A DNA stretch of 64,000 bases from Prosapia bicincta. Taxonomy: Eukaryota; Arthropoda; Insecta; Hemiptera; Cercopidae. The stretch is taken from positions 356,882,582-356,946,581 of the forward strand of contig JBAIZL010000002.1 of assembly GCA_036971475.1 (NCBI GenBank), given 5' to 3'. The position numbers were made by a program, and so were the translations under genes. This document shows, piece by piece, positions 50,080 through 63,219 of the stretch. Every line of letters begins with the position of its first letter. Position 1 is the first letter of the stretch. Below the pieces are notes generated by a model. It had not been told where the DNA came from and ran no database searches. It worked only from the letters and a program-made list of their open reading frames with translations.

Positions 50080-50975
50080 GCATATAGAAGTAGCCAATGT
50101 TTGTCAAGGGAGGTTATGTTTATGTTCAAAGTTTACCGAAACTTTAACTACTATTTATTGTTAGAGATGTTTAAACTATTTATTCTTTATATAGAATGTA
50201 CTTTTACTACTTCCTCGAACTTCACAACTATCAGTCCCGTTTTTCAGACAAGTGTCCCATTGGCCCGTTTTGGCAGAATAGGAACTGACATACTAACTTT
50301 TCAATATATTTTTTTAATTTTGAGCAGATAAAACAAATATTAGACATTGAATGTTTTAACACAAAATAAAAGGTATCATATTAATGGTTTGAAAGTTCAA
50401 ATTCGTAGTAAATGTTAATGCATTATCGCGACGTTTTCAGAGGTATTTCCACGAGCCCACCGCTTTGCGGGGGATATTCATTTCGTACCCCAAAAACTCC
50501 CAGCAACAGCTGTCCCGTTTTGATCTAGAAATCTGGTCACCTAAATCTTAAAGTGATAAAAAAACCTATTCTACAATATTTATAGTATTTATTCGCCTGT
50601 AAATAACTAGTTTAATGTGAATGTACCAAATTCTGTAGCACTTGTTATAAGTTATATTCATTAAATGTGAGGTTTTTTAATGTTAAACAAGTTGTTTTTT
50701 AGTTTTAAAAATTGTAATAAGAAAGTTGTTCCTAAATTGTATTACAAGAATTACTAATGAGAATTGAATGTTACCTCCAGAAGAGATTCTGTACTGAGAA
50801 AGTGTAAATGAAATTGAAGGAGGGGGGTTCACTGGATTCCATCTGTACGAAGTATCTGATGAACAATGGTTCCTTTGAAGGTGGGAAGACTGTTGAAGAA
50901 ATGCGAATAACGACATTAGAACACTAGAAACAATCACTGTAACTCGCGTTTGTAACACGTCTCAATAAATACCAT
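50080..50975. other. No recognised feature
   Basis: Chance frames only. A GC-richer patch at 50440-50530 has no identifiable content. Confidence 0.5.
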
Positions 50976-50979
50976 GTGT

Positions 50980-51510
50980 ACTACAAATGTTCCCCATGAC
51001 TTATAATGTGTTAATGCACGGCAACTAATTGCCACGTCATTGCGTTAGGTGTCATGGCGTCCTGTTTCTAGACTTGGTCCTGTACGTTAATTGCAGTCCT
51101 CTCGGTGACGTAGGATTTTACATTTCTTGAGTTTAATTGATGTTATATTTGTAGACGTTCTTTCACAATATTATATTCACACCAAATAAACACCCAAGTA
51201 ACAAACGTCACTTGAAAGACGTCACGTCCCAAGTAACACACCATTGTTTGAAACACTGAATTTGTTCTTGGATTCCAAATAAAAGGCACTGTAATTATAT
51301 TTCAGCAGAGCGGCGGATTCTAAAAACGATTTCTAACCCGCTCCGTCTTTGTATCCATCGACTAAATACTCCGATAGCTCCAAGGAGCTTAGCATTCAAT
51401 AAAACCGACTCCACGTCCATCTTCCTTCAGTTCTGCTGCTAGACTGAGACGTCCTTGGTGCGGGAGAGGTTTCTAGATCAATTGGTTTCAGGACAACCGT
51501 AAGGCCAGTA
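50980..51510 (+). other. GC-richer island, possible solo LTR or transposon end
   Basis: A 500-bp block of clearly higher GC than its surroundings, with two AATAAAA signals (about 51279 and 51398), paired ACCCAAGTAACAAACGTCAC / GTCCCAAGTAACACACC, and TGACGTC-type sites. These are LTR-like ingredients, but no second LTR, primer site or coding region is seen. Confidence 0.25.
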
Positions 51511-51862
51511 ATATATAATTTATAAATTACATTTTAATTTGAAATAATTTATATATTATAATAATTATTATAAAAAACTAATATTATTATGAAGAGTAGA
51601 TAAAAAATTATAATAATGTATAATATAATGTTTGCCTTAATTATATATTGTCAATTTATTTATGTATAGATAATGTATGATTTTAATATATATTATTTAT
51701 TTGTTATATCTCATCAAAAAATATTGTGAAAAGCAAATATTTTTTTAATTATTTTATTTATAAATATAAATTGCATAATTTATTATTAGATAATATAATA
51801 TTATGCAATGTTATTAATTGAACATTATCAGATCGGTGTTATATAATGTTATTATATAGTTA

Positions 51863-51867
<5 letters not shown>

Positions 51868-51951
<84 letters not shown>
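51868..51951. repeat. Compound (TA)n(TG)n microsatellite
   Basis: TA run followed by TG run. Confidence 0.95.
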
Positions 51952-52064
51952 ATTTATTATGTTACGATTGTAAATTATATTAATAAAATTTACCTTTTAC
52001 AACAATAATAATATATTATTAATATATTATTTTATTTATATTTTTAATTTATTATTTATATAGC

Positions 52065-53275
52065 TACTACAAAATTATGAAAGTTGAAATGGAAATGTTG
52101 TTATTTATAAATATAAATTGTTTATAATTCATTATATAATACTATTATGCTACATTAATAGTTAATGTATATTAATAATTTATTTATACATGTGTAATTA
52201 TTATACAATTATATTATTTAATCATCATACCAAATATTTATTATACTATACTCTGTTATGAAAGTAATAAATTTTTTAAGTGCTTTAAGCCATGCTTTAT
52301 GCAAGTTTTAATGTTTAGACTCTTAATAATAAATTAAAATGTGTGATATATGATTATATATTATTATTGTGCTACATTAAAAATTCATGTATATTAATAA
52401 TTTATTTATAGGCCTACATGTGTAATTATCATACAATAACATTATTTAATCATCATACCAAATAATTATTATAGGCCCTACTATACTCTATTATGAAAGT
52501 AATTATTGTATAAATGCTTTGAACCATATTTTATGCAAGTATTATTGTTTAGACCCTTAATAATAAATATAAATATGTGTTATGTATGATTATATAATAT
52601 TATTGTGCTACATTAAAAATTCATGTATATTAATAATTTATTTATAGGCCTACATGTGTAATGATCATACAATAACAGTATTTAATCATCATAACAAATA
52701 ATTATTATACTATACTCTGTTATGAAAGTAATTATTGTTTAAATGCTTTGTACCATACTTTATGCAAGTATTATTTTTTAGACCCTTAATAATAAATATA
52801 AATATGTGTGATATATGATTATATATTATTATTGTGCTACATTAAAATTAATTAATGATAATAATTTATTTATACATGTGTAATTATTATACAATTATAT
52901 TATTTAATCATCATAACAAATAATTATTATGCTATACCCTGTTATGAAAGTAATTATTATTTAATTGCTTTAAGCCATGTTTTATGCAAGTTTTATAGTT
53001 TAAACCCTTGATAATAAATATAAACTGTGTGATATATGATTATATAATATTATTGTGCTGCATTAAAATTAATGTATATTAATAATTTATTTATACATGT
53101 GTAATTATTATACAGTTATTTTATTTAATCATAACAAATACTTAATATACAATACTCTATTATGAAAGTAGTTATTGTTTAAATGATTTAAACCATGCTT
53201 TATGCAAGTTTTATTGTTTAGACCCTTAATAATAAATATAAATTATATAATACATTATTTATTATTATATTATTA
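52065..53275. repeat. Tandem repeat of ~220-236 bp, 5 units
   Basis: ACATGTGTAATTATTAT-type blocks start at 52188, 52416, 52652, 52874 and 53095. Each is followed by CTGTTATGAAAGTAA, ATGCTTTATGCAAGT, GACCCTTAATAATAAAT and GTGTGATATATGATTATAT. Two units carry an extra AGGCCT. Confidence 0.85.
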
Positions 53276-53414
53276 ATAGCTGTATAGTAAAAATTAATTT
53301 ATATATACCCGTTTGATTATTACATTATGAATTATAATATATTTTGAAGTGTGGTGACAAATTAACTAAAATTTGTAAACTGATGGGATGGATATAGGTT
53401 CATATTTTAAATTA

Positions 53415-53495
53415 TTACTTTTAAGTTCGGATATTCATAAAATATTGTTAGAGTGATTAAATAGATTCACCGAACTTAGGACTACAAAACTCAGG
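53415..53495 (+). repeat. Family B tail, solo
   Basis: AAGTTCGGATATTCATAAA..ATTGTTAGAGTGATTAA, then ATTCACCGAACTTAGGACTAC: the distal part of the tail seen at 17820-17890. The hammerhead part is absent. Confidence 0.65.
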
Positions 53496-53499
53496 AAAG

Positions 53500-54610
53500 A
53501 TCTTCATAAATATTCTCATTTATTATGAGTATTTATTAAGAGTTTCGTATTGTTGATTTTTAATATGTTTAAAGTAATTTTACGAATTTTATAAATTGTG
53601 AGCTGTGTTGTATATTCGTTTAATACAAAACGAGCTCTTTAAAAATAATTTAGGAGAAAGATTCGAAACGTTGAGTGGTAAAAAAGCATGAAATAATGGT
53701 CTGTGATCTGTCATTAGCCTACAAAAATTTATTTAGTTTTGATAAATGTATGCATAGAAGTATTTTATACAATAACATATATTGTGAATAAAACTATACA
53801 TTAAAGGATACAATATACTATTTAATGAGCATGACAAATTTTAATTGGGAAATACAGTTTAGAAAATACAATAAGTAGAATGCTGATTTAATGGTTAGAG
53901 ATATTGTAAAATGTGATACAGGTTTTTATAATCTTATGGCTTGTACTTTCAATTTAAATCATTCAAATTATGTTTAGTGTAGAATAATTATATTACTTTA
54001 TAGCAACTAATTATAAAGTTTGGTACAGGTATAGGTACCACATGGCATTATTTTCTTCCTCTATCAGTACTAAGACAGCCTCCATCTCTTCCTTAATCTC
54101 CTAATACTCACCTTTCCTTACTGCCACTATGAATCATCATCCATTTAACTTCCCTCACAAGATGAATGCCTTCCCTATCTTTGCACTCAACACCAAACTT
54201 AACTTCTGACTCATCTGATATATTTTACTGTTTTAACTCATTTAGGGGGATTATGAGACGTAAGAAGCTCAGCTCCTTACCATAGCTTTCACATTCTACA
54301 ATCTGTACATTTCTTGAATATAAAAAAATGGCACACACATCTTGATAAGTTCAGTAAAAATAAAATCAGTAAATGCTGCGTTAATTACAAATAGTTTTAA
54401 ACAGTAAATACAAGCAGAAAAAAAGAAGATAATGGTGGTAAAATCATATGGTACTAAGCTTGAGTCTAGGTTTCCTTAAGACTGGAGAATTGTGAAATAT
54501 ATTCTCTTGGTTTTGTTTCATTTTGTTATGTTAAGGCATATATAAAACATATACACGACATTGGTTGTAGTTATACCCATTGTTTGAAATATGTGGGGGA
54601 AACATTTGGA
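53500..54610. other. No recognised feature
   Basis: AT-rich. A pyrimidine-rich strand at 54050-54190 has no identifiable frame. Confidence 0.5.
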
Positions 54611-54615
54611 AATCA

Positions 54616-54617
54616 AA

Positions 54618-54676
<59 letters not shown>
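54616..54676. repeat. (CA)n(TA)n microsatellite
   Basis: CA run followed by TA run. Confidence 0.95.
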
Positions 54677-54838
54677 AAGAAATTGTATTCAACGATGTAG
54701 ACTTAGAGTGGGGATGTTGGACAAATTCATTATAGAAATTGATTTATAAAATGGATTGTTTCATAATCAAGAAACAGATATATTGTTAAAGTTTGTAATA
54801 GTTTCAGTTTTAAATAATAACGTAAACTCTCTATATCA

Positions 54839-54905
54839 GGGGTTCCCAAACCATTAAGGTCCAGGCTCACTCCTCTTGAGATGAAATCCACCCACGCCCC
54901 CTCCA
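54839..54905 (+). mobile_element. hAT-like transposon terminus (solo)
   Basis: CAGGGGTTCCCAAACCATTAAGGTCC followed by GC-rich sequence matches the CAGGGGTTCCCAAAC-type ends of hAT elements. No partner seen downstream. Confidence 0.45.
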
Positions 54906-55305
54906 CATTACACTACCAGTAAATGCTAAGGGCATAAGAAAAAGAATCAAATATTATACATATTTAAAGCAATTTATTTGTATATACTGTAATATGAAAC
55001 ATGATATAATATTTTCAAGGTAAAGTTTAAACTTATAAGTGAAAAACCTGATAGTGAGAGTCCTGAGCTGGCAGTTTTTACACTACCATGCCTATTTGTA
55101 GTTGTATTTTAGTAAGGGCACAACACAAGTCATAGCTACATAAAGTTTATTCCTCCAACATTAACTATATTTAATTTATCGTGTTATTTTCTAACTGGTC
55201 TCACGCCTAACATTTTTGCAACCCATAGTAAATTAAAATGAAAGTAAATAATTATGTGAACTAGACAACGTAAACAAATTACATTATATAAAGGATACAT
55301 ATAAG

Positions 55306-55530
<225 letters not shown>

Positions 55531-55539
55531 CACACACAT

Positions 55540-56325
55540 TTATATACATGTTTCTACATATGACGTCACAATGGTGTTAAGGAAACTAAAACTAAAACTT
55601 TTGAAAGAGGCAAGAATGGCATAAAGTAGATGAAAATAAATAATAAATATGTATTCTCAAGTAATAGAAATTAATCAGTGAAGAAACGCTAGTCATTTTG
55701 TACATAATGTAAATTTTATAAAACATTTTTGTTCCATTAGCCAAAATAATTTTAATTATTTCTTGTCCTTACAGTTAAATTAAATCTGACTTAAGCTCCT
55801 GGAAAGGTACCAGAATAATAGTACCTTTGGCTGTGACTTTGGTAACTTTTCATGACTGACTTATCATTCCTTTGGCTATGACTGGTTTGTCACGAAATCG
55901 AAGAAATGGTTTCTCTGGAAAATTTTGATGGCAAATGCAGGTTCAAAAAGCAGAAGGAATAAAGTTTATGGGAATTTCCTTGTTATCTTTCATGGGAACT
56001 TTGAGATAAGTGAATTGTGTCAAGCGAAGTTGGTTATGCTCAGCCATGTCAGTGGCTTTTGTGTGTGTGTTAAGTGTCAAGGTGGTTTATACATTATTTT
56101 GTGGTTTCTATATAGGAACTGCATTTTCTAAGAACGATGCCTCATAAGATGGACTGGAAAATATGATTCGATCACTGACGTTTCTGATTATTGCCATTCC
56201 AATCATCGACGCTCTACTCTAAAAGGAAGAAACAAAATTTTAGTTATTTTTTAATTTTATTACAAAGGAAGATAAGGATTTTGATTAAACATTAGTGTAA
56301 AATATTATTTTATTATAATATTTTC
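55540..56325. other. No recognised feature
   Basis: A 68-codon frame at 55925-56131 has no recognisable motif and no supporting context. Confidence 0.45.
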
Positions 56326-56329
56326 TAGT

Positions 56330-56770
56330 TTAAATAAAACAATGAAATTTTATTTAAAAATAAATCATCATAATTATTGTGATTAAAAATGATTTAGGAA
56401 TAAATGCTTTCTAGTAAACCAAAAACCTGAGGGTGTGATACCTAATCATAATCTGCATAATTCTATCGAGTTCTGAGTAATCACTTTCAAGGTGATTACT
56501 TTACTTTCAAGTCGTTTTATTATAACGACTTCTTGATTTTACAACTTGACAGTGTTCTACTTATGGCAAATATTGAACTATATTTAACAAGTTAAGGAAA
56601 CAGACCATCTATATCCTCTTTTTTATTGTTACAATTAATTTCAAAACATTAAATGGATTAAGTAACATGATTGAGGTAATAAAAGTATGTATATAAATCC
56701 CATCTTTGTAATTACAATACATCTATTTCAGGTAAGTCACCCTGGACATGGAATACTATAGTAATTTGTA
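56330..56770 (+). repeat. Repeat A, third partial copy
   Basis: GCTTTCTAGTAAACC, TTCTATCGAGTTCTGA, ACTTATGGCAAATATT and ATCCCATCTTTGTAATTACAAT follow the order of 16150-16510. It ends next to a TA microsatellite. Confidence 0.6.
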
Positions 56771-56783
56771 TTTGCTTTCTATG

Positions 56784-56786
<3 letters not shown>

Positions 56787-56844
<58 letters not shown>

Positions 56845-56890
56845 ATGTATATATTTATATATAATGAACATATATATATATATATATATA
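56787..56890. repeat. Compound (TA)n microsatellite
   Basis: TA runs with a TGTGTATG interruption. Confidence 0.95.
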
Positions 56891-56899
56891 GAACATACA

Positions 56900-57575
56900 C
56901 AAAACCAACCAAAACAGTTGGCGTATGTGTCTCTTATTTACATTTCATACGATTATAAATTTTGCTGAGCATAAAAGATCTCAAAACTTTCATCCAGGCT
57001 TAACATATACATAAAAAAACATGTTCTTTGGGCAAGTAGTGTTAGATTGTCGACTGCGAGAAATGACGTCATACGCCAGGCTAGAGCAATACAAAGAGGT
57101 ACTTTTGTTAAAATAGGCAGATGTCTACATAATCCAATGTTAGACACATTGTTTAGGGAATTAAGTTAGGGTTTAAGAAGAAATAATGTCAAGTAAACAC
57201 ATGTTGTTCAAACCATGACCAGTTCAATTCATTTTCAGTTTAGTCCTAAATTTCATAAAAATCTTTGCAGATAATTTAATAAAATATCAATGATATTTTA
57301 AGTCAACTTATAAAGTCGTGAAACATTATGAAGTATTAGAAAAGATATGAAAAAATTGTACACTACTAAAATAATAACAAAATTATAAAGTATAATAATA
57401 AAAATAACAGTAATACATATATATTTAATAGGAAACGATCAATCTAATGTTTATTTAATACAAGGCTATTGAAACACCTTTTCAAAAATATCATTATTCG
57501 CTCTCGTATCTCAATTTTTAATGTTAAAAAGATTTATTGTAACATTTTCGTCGTAAATATTTTCTACAAAATTGA
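56900..57575. other. No recognised feature
   Basis: AT-rich, chance frames only. Confidence 0.5.
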
Positions 57576-57580
57576 TTTTA

Positions 57581-58366
57581 AGATAAATGTTTGATGTTGC
57601 GTTTTCCTTTTTTTATAGTTAACATTTACAATAATGCAATTTTGATTTTACTCTCTCAATTTCATATCTGAAAAGAATTCTTCTACTTTAACCTTTTAAT
57701 TTTATGTATTTTTTATAACAATGTCAAAATGATATTATATATAAATGTTCTATAGTTTTTTTCATCAAATATATATCCTCAAAATATAACATTTATTTTA
57801 CATATCTGAGGTTTTTAATTGAAAAAATATATGTACTGATATATTTTAACTAATTTATTTCTTTTAATTAATTTCATTGCAGTTAAATTTTGTAATTTTT
57901 ATAAAGAAATATTCCATAACACTTTCAAAAGTTAGTTTTGTTTAGTTATTCCGTTTGAATCTCAAAAAAAGATAAATGTTTGATGTTAAATTCTCTTTTT
58001 TTTATAGTAAACAACTACAATAATGCAATTTTATTTTTACTCTCTCAATTTCATATTTGAAAAGAATTCTTTTACTTTAACCTTTTGGTTTTAAGTATTT
58101 TTTATAACAATGTTAAAAATAATATTATATACCAAAGTTCTTTAATTTTTTAAAGGTTTTTGCATCAAATATATATTCTCAAAATATAACATTTATTTTA
58201 CATATCTGGGGTTTTTAATTGAAGACATTATTTGTACTATAATGTTTCAACTAATTTATTTGTTTTAATTAATTTGATTGCAGTTGAATTTTGTAATTTT
58301 TACAAAAAAATATACCGTAACTCTTTCAAAAATTAGTTTTTTTAGTTATTCCGTTTGGATCTCAAA
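57581..58366. repeat. Tandem duplication of a ~389-bp unit
   Basis: AGATAAATGTTTGATGTT starts both units (57581 and 57970). The order of blocks (CTCTCTCAATTTCATAT, AAAGAATTCTT.TACTTTAACC, CAAAATATAACATTTATTTT, TTATTCCGTTTG) is identical in both. Confidence 0.9.
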
Positions 58367-58804
58367 AATTGATTAGGTTTATTGTATTTCAGTTTCATGT
58401 ATTTCTATTTTTAATAGATTCTTCAACAAAAATTTGTACTGAAAAATAAGTTTGCTGTTTTAGAGATTTTCTTGTTATTATGTGAGAACAGTCTCCGTGC
58501 ACTGATCCCCCCCCCCCAATGTTGATCTCACTGCTCCTATCAATGTTGAGCACATTAAACCAAGACTTCTTATACGTTTATCCCTCTATCCTACTTCAAA
58601 GTTACATTTCCTTTCATAGACCTTGTAAGCTCGCCATCATTCAAGAAGCAATGGTTTAAAATGTTTTCCATACACTATTTATGCACAATATTTCCTGAAA
58701 TATTTGCACATTTGCATTCTTTTATTCCGTTACAATTAAAAGAAGTGACGTAACAATATTGAGAGCACCCTTTTTTGAGAAATAATTATTTTCAGCTATT
58801 ATTT

Positions 58805-59110
58805 TCTTAATCACTTGAACAATAGTTTATTCCCAACTTTAAATTTAGTAAATTTGTTAAAACGTACTGAGACAGAACGTTTTCGACTGCTATGTGCCGA
58901 TCTTCATCAGTGTCTTCTGTTTGGAGATGTTGGGTCAAGCGGTGACGGTTTTAAAGGTAGGTTTTCGATAACATCAAAGAGTATGAGTGATTTGTATTGT
59001 GTTTGTTCATTTAATGTGTTTATACTTTGTGTTTTTGTGTGTCTGTAAATTTCATATTGTTCTAGTGTGTTGTGGTGTGGTCCTTTTTTTCGATGTGTAA
59101 GATTTATAGG
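58805..59110 (-). pseudogene. PLE family B C-terminal remnant and tail
   Basis: Minus strand: GTGT.TTCTAGAACAATATGAAATTT-type coding segment, NEQTQYKS-like and SPLDPTSPNR-like ends (with changes), TGA within CTGATGA, then the hammerhead-like motif and tail. It is nearly identical to 17514-17880 around the stop but with frame damage upstream. Only the last part of the endonuclease region is present. Confidence 0.6.
58867..58920 (-). ncRNA. Hammerhead-like motif, family B
   Basis: Minus strand: ACAGAAGACA, CTGATGA, A, stem II GATCG with its partner partly changed (CAGTC), GAAA, self-complementary AACGTT, C, TGTCTCAG. One stem II mismatch. Confidence 0.5.
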
Positions 59111-59289
59111 TTATTGTAAATATCTGTTAATTTGTATTAACTTCTGTGCACGTATGTGTATTACTTTCTAGACATAAATATTCCAGTTTCTTTGGTTTTT
59201 CAGTTGTTTTAAAAAAATTATAGATTTAGGTCAGTATTTTTAATTATTTAGTATAGCATTTTAATCTTCTCCTTAAACTAGTCTTTGCG

Positions 59290-60560
59290 TAAAATAGTAA
59301 ATACTGAAAGCTATCCCCAGGTTTTAACCCCCATATCTGTTAGTATTTGTCTGTCATTACCAGGAATTAAATTACTTCCCATTTGCTATAAACTGTGTTT
59401 AATAACAATAAATAAAACAAAAACCACCAACCACAAATACATTGATTTTACCTAATACACATTTCGGTTACCTAGTAATCAGCCTTAGAGTAATAACAAT
59501 GAAGATCACTGACTATAAACGCCTGAAATTGTCAAATGAATTGGTCTTAATGCGCATAAAAACCACATAACGAAAGAAAATATCTGCATTTCTTGGAGTT
59601 ATTTTATTTACATTTCCAGTATATATACCTCAGGTACCCTACTAAAAAATGACGGTTCTCTGAAACGTACCAGGAATATGAAGAATCTGAATCATTAAAC
59701 AAAAATCGTGTTACAAGGTAAGTAGTAGGCAGTCATTCAGAGGAAAATTTTGGAAGCCTGTATATTTCAAGGGAATAAAACTTGCAAAAATATGCAGAAG
59801 AGTATGCAGAAATAAGTATTAGTAGTCAAAGAGCAGAAGTATGAGACAACCCTTTTGTACCCTTTTTTCCTAAATCAAGATAGAATGAAATCAAATTTAA
59901 TAAGTTGAGTAAGACTGTAAGGCTAAAAAAAATATACTTTGTGGGTTTCATTTATTGCAAAACATAGGCACAATGACTGCAGTAAGACTTGGTAGCTTTT
60001 GTTGTCAAACTAAAATTTTAACAGATTTTTATACGTAGGCTAAATACTTTACTATTATTTTGATTTTCTCTTTGTACTTATGAATCAGTCTTACCCTAAC
60101 AGAAGATAAAAATTCGCAGGTATACAGGGTATGGCTGCTTATATGTTATATATCTATCATTAATATCATTAAACTAAATACAATCTTCAAGTAAGTTTAG
60201 ATAACTCAGGTAAAACGCTGCTTTAACATCAACGGACACTATTAATAAAATAAAATAAATTTACAGTAATTATATTAAACATATATGTTATTTATACAAA
60301 AGAACATAAAATGTCAAACCCTGTTTACAAGGAAGTAGAATGCAGAGCAAAGTAGTCCACTGACTCATATAATCCTTCTCAGTTAAAACTTCACCTTTAT
60401 GTCAACACTGAAATGTTTAAAAATCAACTTTTGACAAATATAGCACATATGAGGACCACTGTATTCATTACAATTCTCACACCATTATTGTTCACTTAGC
60501 CACTCTTCAGCTGGATTATCCATCTATTTTTCAAAACACCATAGACAATAAATATTTAGT
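59290..60560 (-). repeat. Dispersed repeat E, minus copy
   Basis: Inverted partner of 20620-21990. Its Cys-rich remnant lies at about 60400-60525 and its hammerhead-like tail at about 59450-59495 (CTAAGG, hairpin GATTACTAGGTAACC, GAAA). Confidence 0.65.
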
Positions 60561-60649
60561 TGCTATTTCTCATCTTTGATTTTTTTAAAAACGTTTTACA
60601 TCACCCTTAAAAATATAATTTCAGCTATTTATAAATAAAGAGAGGATAC

Positions 60650-61995
60650 AGGTTAGTAAATGCCTAATCACCATTAATAGGAGTAAAGATTATTCAGAGA
60701 GGATTGAAGGGAGATTGTAACAAACCATTATAAGGGTTGCTAAATGCCTAATCACCATTAATAGGAGTAAAGATTATTCAGAGAGGATTGAAGGGAGATT
60801 GTAACAAACCATTATAAGGGTTGCTAAATGCCTAATCACTATTAATAGGAGTAAAGATTATTCAGAGAGGATTGAAGGGAGATTGTAACAAACCATTATA
60901 AGGGTTGCTAAATGCCTAATCACCATTAATAGGAGTAAAGATTATTCAGAGAGGATTGAAGGGAGATTGTAACAAACCATTATAAGGGTTGCTAAATGCC
61001 TAATCACCATTAATAGGAGTAAAGATTATTCAGAGAGGATTGAAGGGAGATTGTAACAAACCATTATAAGGGTTGTTAAATGTCTAATCACGATTAAGAG
61101 GGGTAAATGTTATTCAGAGAATATTGATAGGAGATTGTAACAAACCATTATAAGGGTCGGTAAATGCCTAATCACGATAAAGTGGGGTAAAGAGTAATGA
61201 AAAATATTGATAGGAGATTGGTAAATGCCTAATCACGATTAAGGGGGGTAAAGATTATTCAGAGAGGATTGAAGGGAGATTGTAACAAACCATTATAAGA
61301 TTTGGTAAATGCCTAACAATGATTAGGAGAGGTAAAAATTATTCAGACAGGATGGAAGGAAGGTTGTACCAAACCATTATAAAAGTTGGTAAATGCCTAA
61401 TCACGATTAATTGGACTAAATATTATTCAGAGGGGATGGAAGACATATTGTAACAAACCATTATAATTGTTGCTAAATACCTAATCACGATTAAAAGAGG
61501 TAAAGATTATTCAGAGATGATGGAAGGGAGATTGTAACAAACCATGTAAAGGGTTGCTAAATACCTAATTACGATTAGGAGGGGTAAAGTTTATTCAGAG
61601 AGGATGGAAAGAACATTCTAACAAATCATTATAAGGGTTGGTAAATGCTTAATTACGCTTAAGAGGGGTAAACATTATTTAGAGAGGATAGAGTTTAGTA
61701 AATGCCTAATCAAGATTAAGAGGGGTTAAGATTATATTCAGAGAGGATGGAAGGGAAATGTACCGAACCAGTATAAAGGTTGGTAAATGTCTAATCACGA
61801 TTAAGAGGTTTAAAGGCAGAGAGGATTGAAGGGAGATTTTAACAAACCAATATAAGGGTTGATAAATGCCTAATCACGATTAGGAGGGGTAAAGATTATT
61901 CAGAGAGGATGGAAAGGAGATTGTAACAAACCATTATAAGGGTTGGTAAATGCTTAATCACGCTTAAGATGGGTAAAGATTATTTAGAGAAAATG
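60650..61995. repeat. 84-bp tandem array: 5 near-identical units then diverged units
   Basis: GGGTTGCTAAATGCC starts at 60734, 60818, 60902 and 60986, and in variant form at 61070, exactly 84 bp apart. The first five units differ by about one base. From 61070 units are diverged and vary in length. The unit is related to the inner edge of the 1.08-kb inverted repeats. Confidence 0.9.
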
Positions 61996-63215
61996 GAGGT
62001 TAGTCAAATCGCTTTGACGTGTAAATTAGAAATAAATTGTAATCATTTACTCATCTTATTTGTGGGGTTAGAACAAGAAGAAAAAGAGAGAAATGTAGCT
62101 CCTATGTAGCGAAAAGGAGGGGACATAGTGATCCCCTTGTCGTGTGAATCAGAAATAACGGGAACCATTTAATTATAACGTTTATTGGGTCAGAAATAGA
62201 ACAAAAAGGGAGAAACGACGGACATAGATAGGGTAAAGGAGGGGACATACTAATACACTTGACGTGTAATTCAGAAATAAATGGTAATCATTTAACAATC
62301 ACATTTATTGGGTCTGAACAAGAAGAAAAAGGGAGAAATGACAGACATAGGTAAGGCTAAGGAGGGAACATACTAATCCCCTTGACGTGTAAATCAGAAA
62401 TAAATTGTAATCATTTAATAATAACATTTATTGGGTCTGAAGAAGAAGAATAAGGGAGAAACGACGCTCATAGGTAGGGTTAAGTAGGGGACATAGTGAT
62501 CCCCTTGTCTTGTGAAACAGAAATAGCGGGAATAATTTAATTATCACGTTTGTTGACTCAGAAAAAAAGAAAAATTAGAAAAACGTCGGACATAGGTAGG
62601 GCTAAGGAGGTTACATACTAATGCCCTTGACGTCTAATTCAGAAATAAATAGTAATCATTTATTAATCCCATATATTTGGTCAAAGCAAGAAGAAAAAAG
62701 GGAGAAATAACGGACATAGGTTGGGCTGAGGAGGGACATGGTGATCCCCTAGTTGAGTTAAACAGAAATTAATGGGAATCATTTAATGATCACGTTTATT
62801 GACTCAGAAGAAAAAGGAGAATAACGACGGATATATGTAGGGCTAGGGAGGGGACATGCTGGAATCTTTGATGACTTTAACGGAAATAACAGGAAATCAT
62901 TTAATGATCACATTTATTGGGGAGAAGAAGAATAAAAAGGAAAAAAACGGACATAGTTCGTGCTGAGGAGAAGCATACTGATTCCCTTGTCAAGTAAACA
63001 GATATTAATGAGAATCATTTAATTATCACGTGTTTTGGTTCAGAAGAAGAAGAAAAAGGAAAGAACGACGGGCATAGATAGGGCTAGGGAGGGGACATGC
63101 TGATCTCGTTGTTGACTTAAACGGAAATAATAGGAAATTATTTATTGATCACGATAATTAGGTCAGAAGAACAAAAAGAATAAGGAAAAAACGACGGACA
63201 TAGGTAGGGCTAAGT
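61990..63215. repeat. 122-bp tandem array, about 10 diverged units
   Basis: GACATAG..AGGG(C/T)(T/A)AAGGAGG starts at 62221, 62344 and 62466 (122-123 bp apart). Each is followed by CCCCTTGACGTGTAAATCAGA, AATCATTTAATNATCAC and TTATTGGGTCAGAAGAAGAA. Same family as 27100-27545. Confidence 0.85.
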
Positions 63216-63219
63216 TTGG

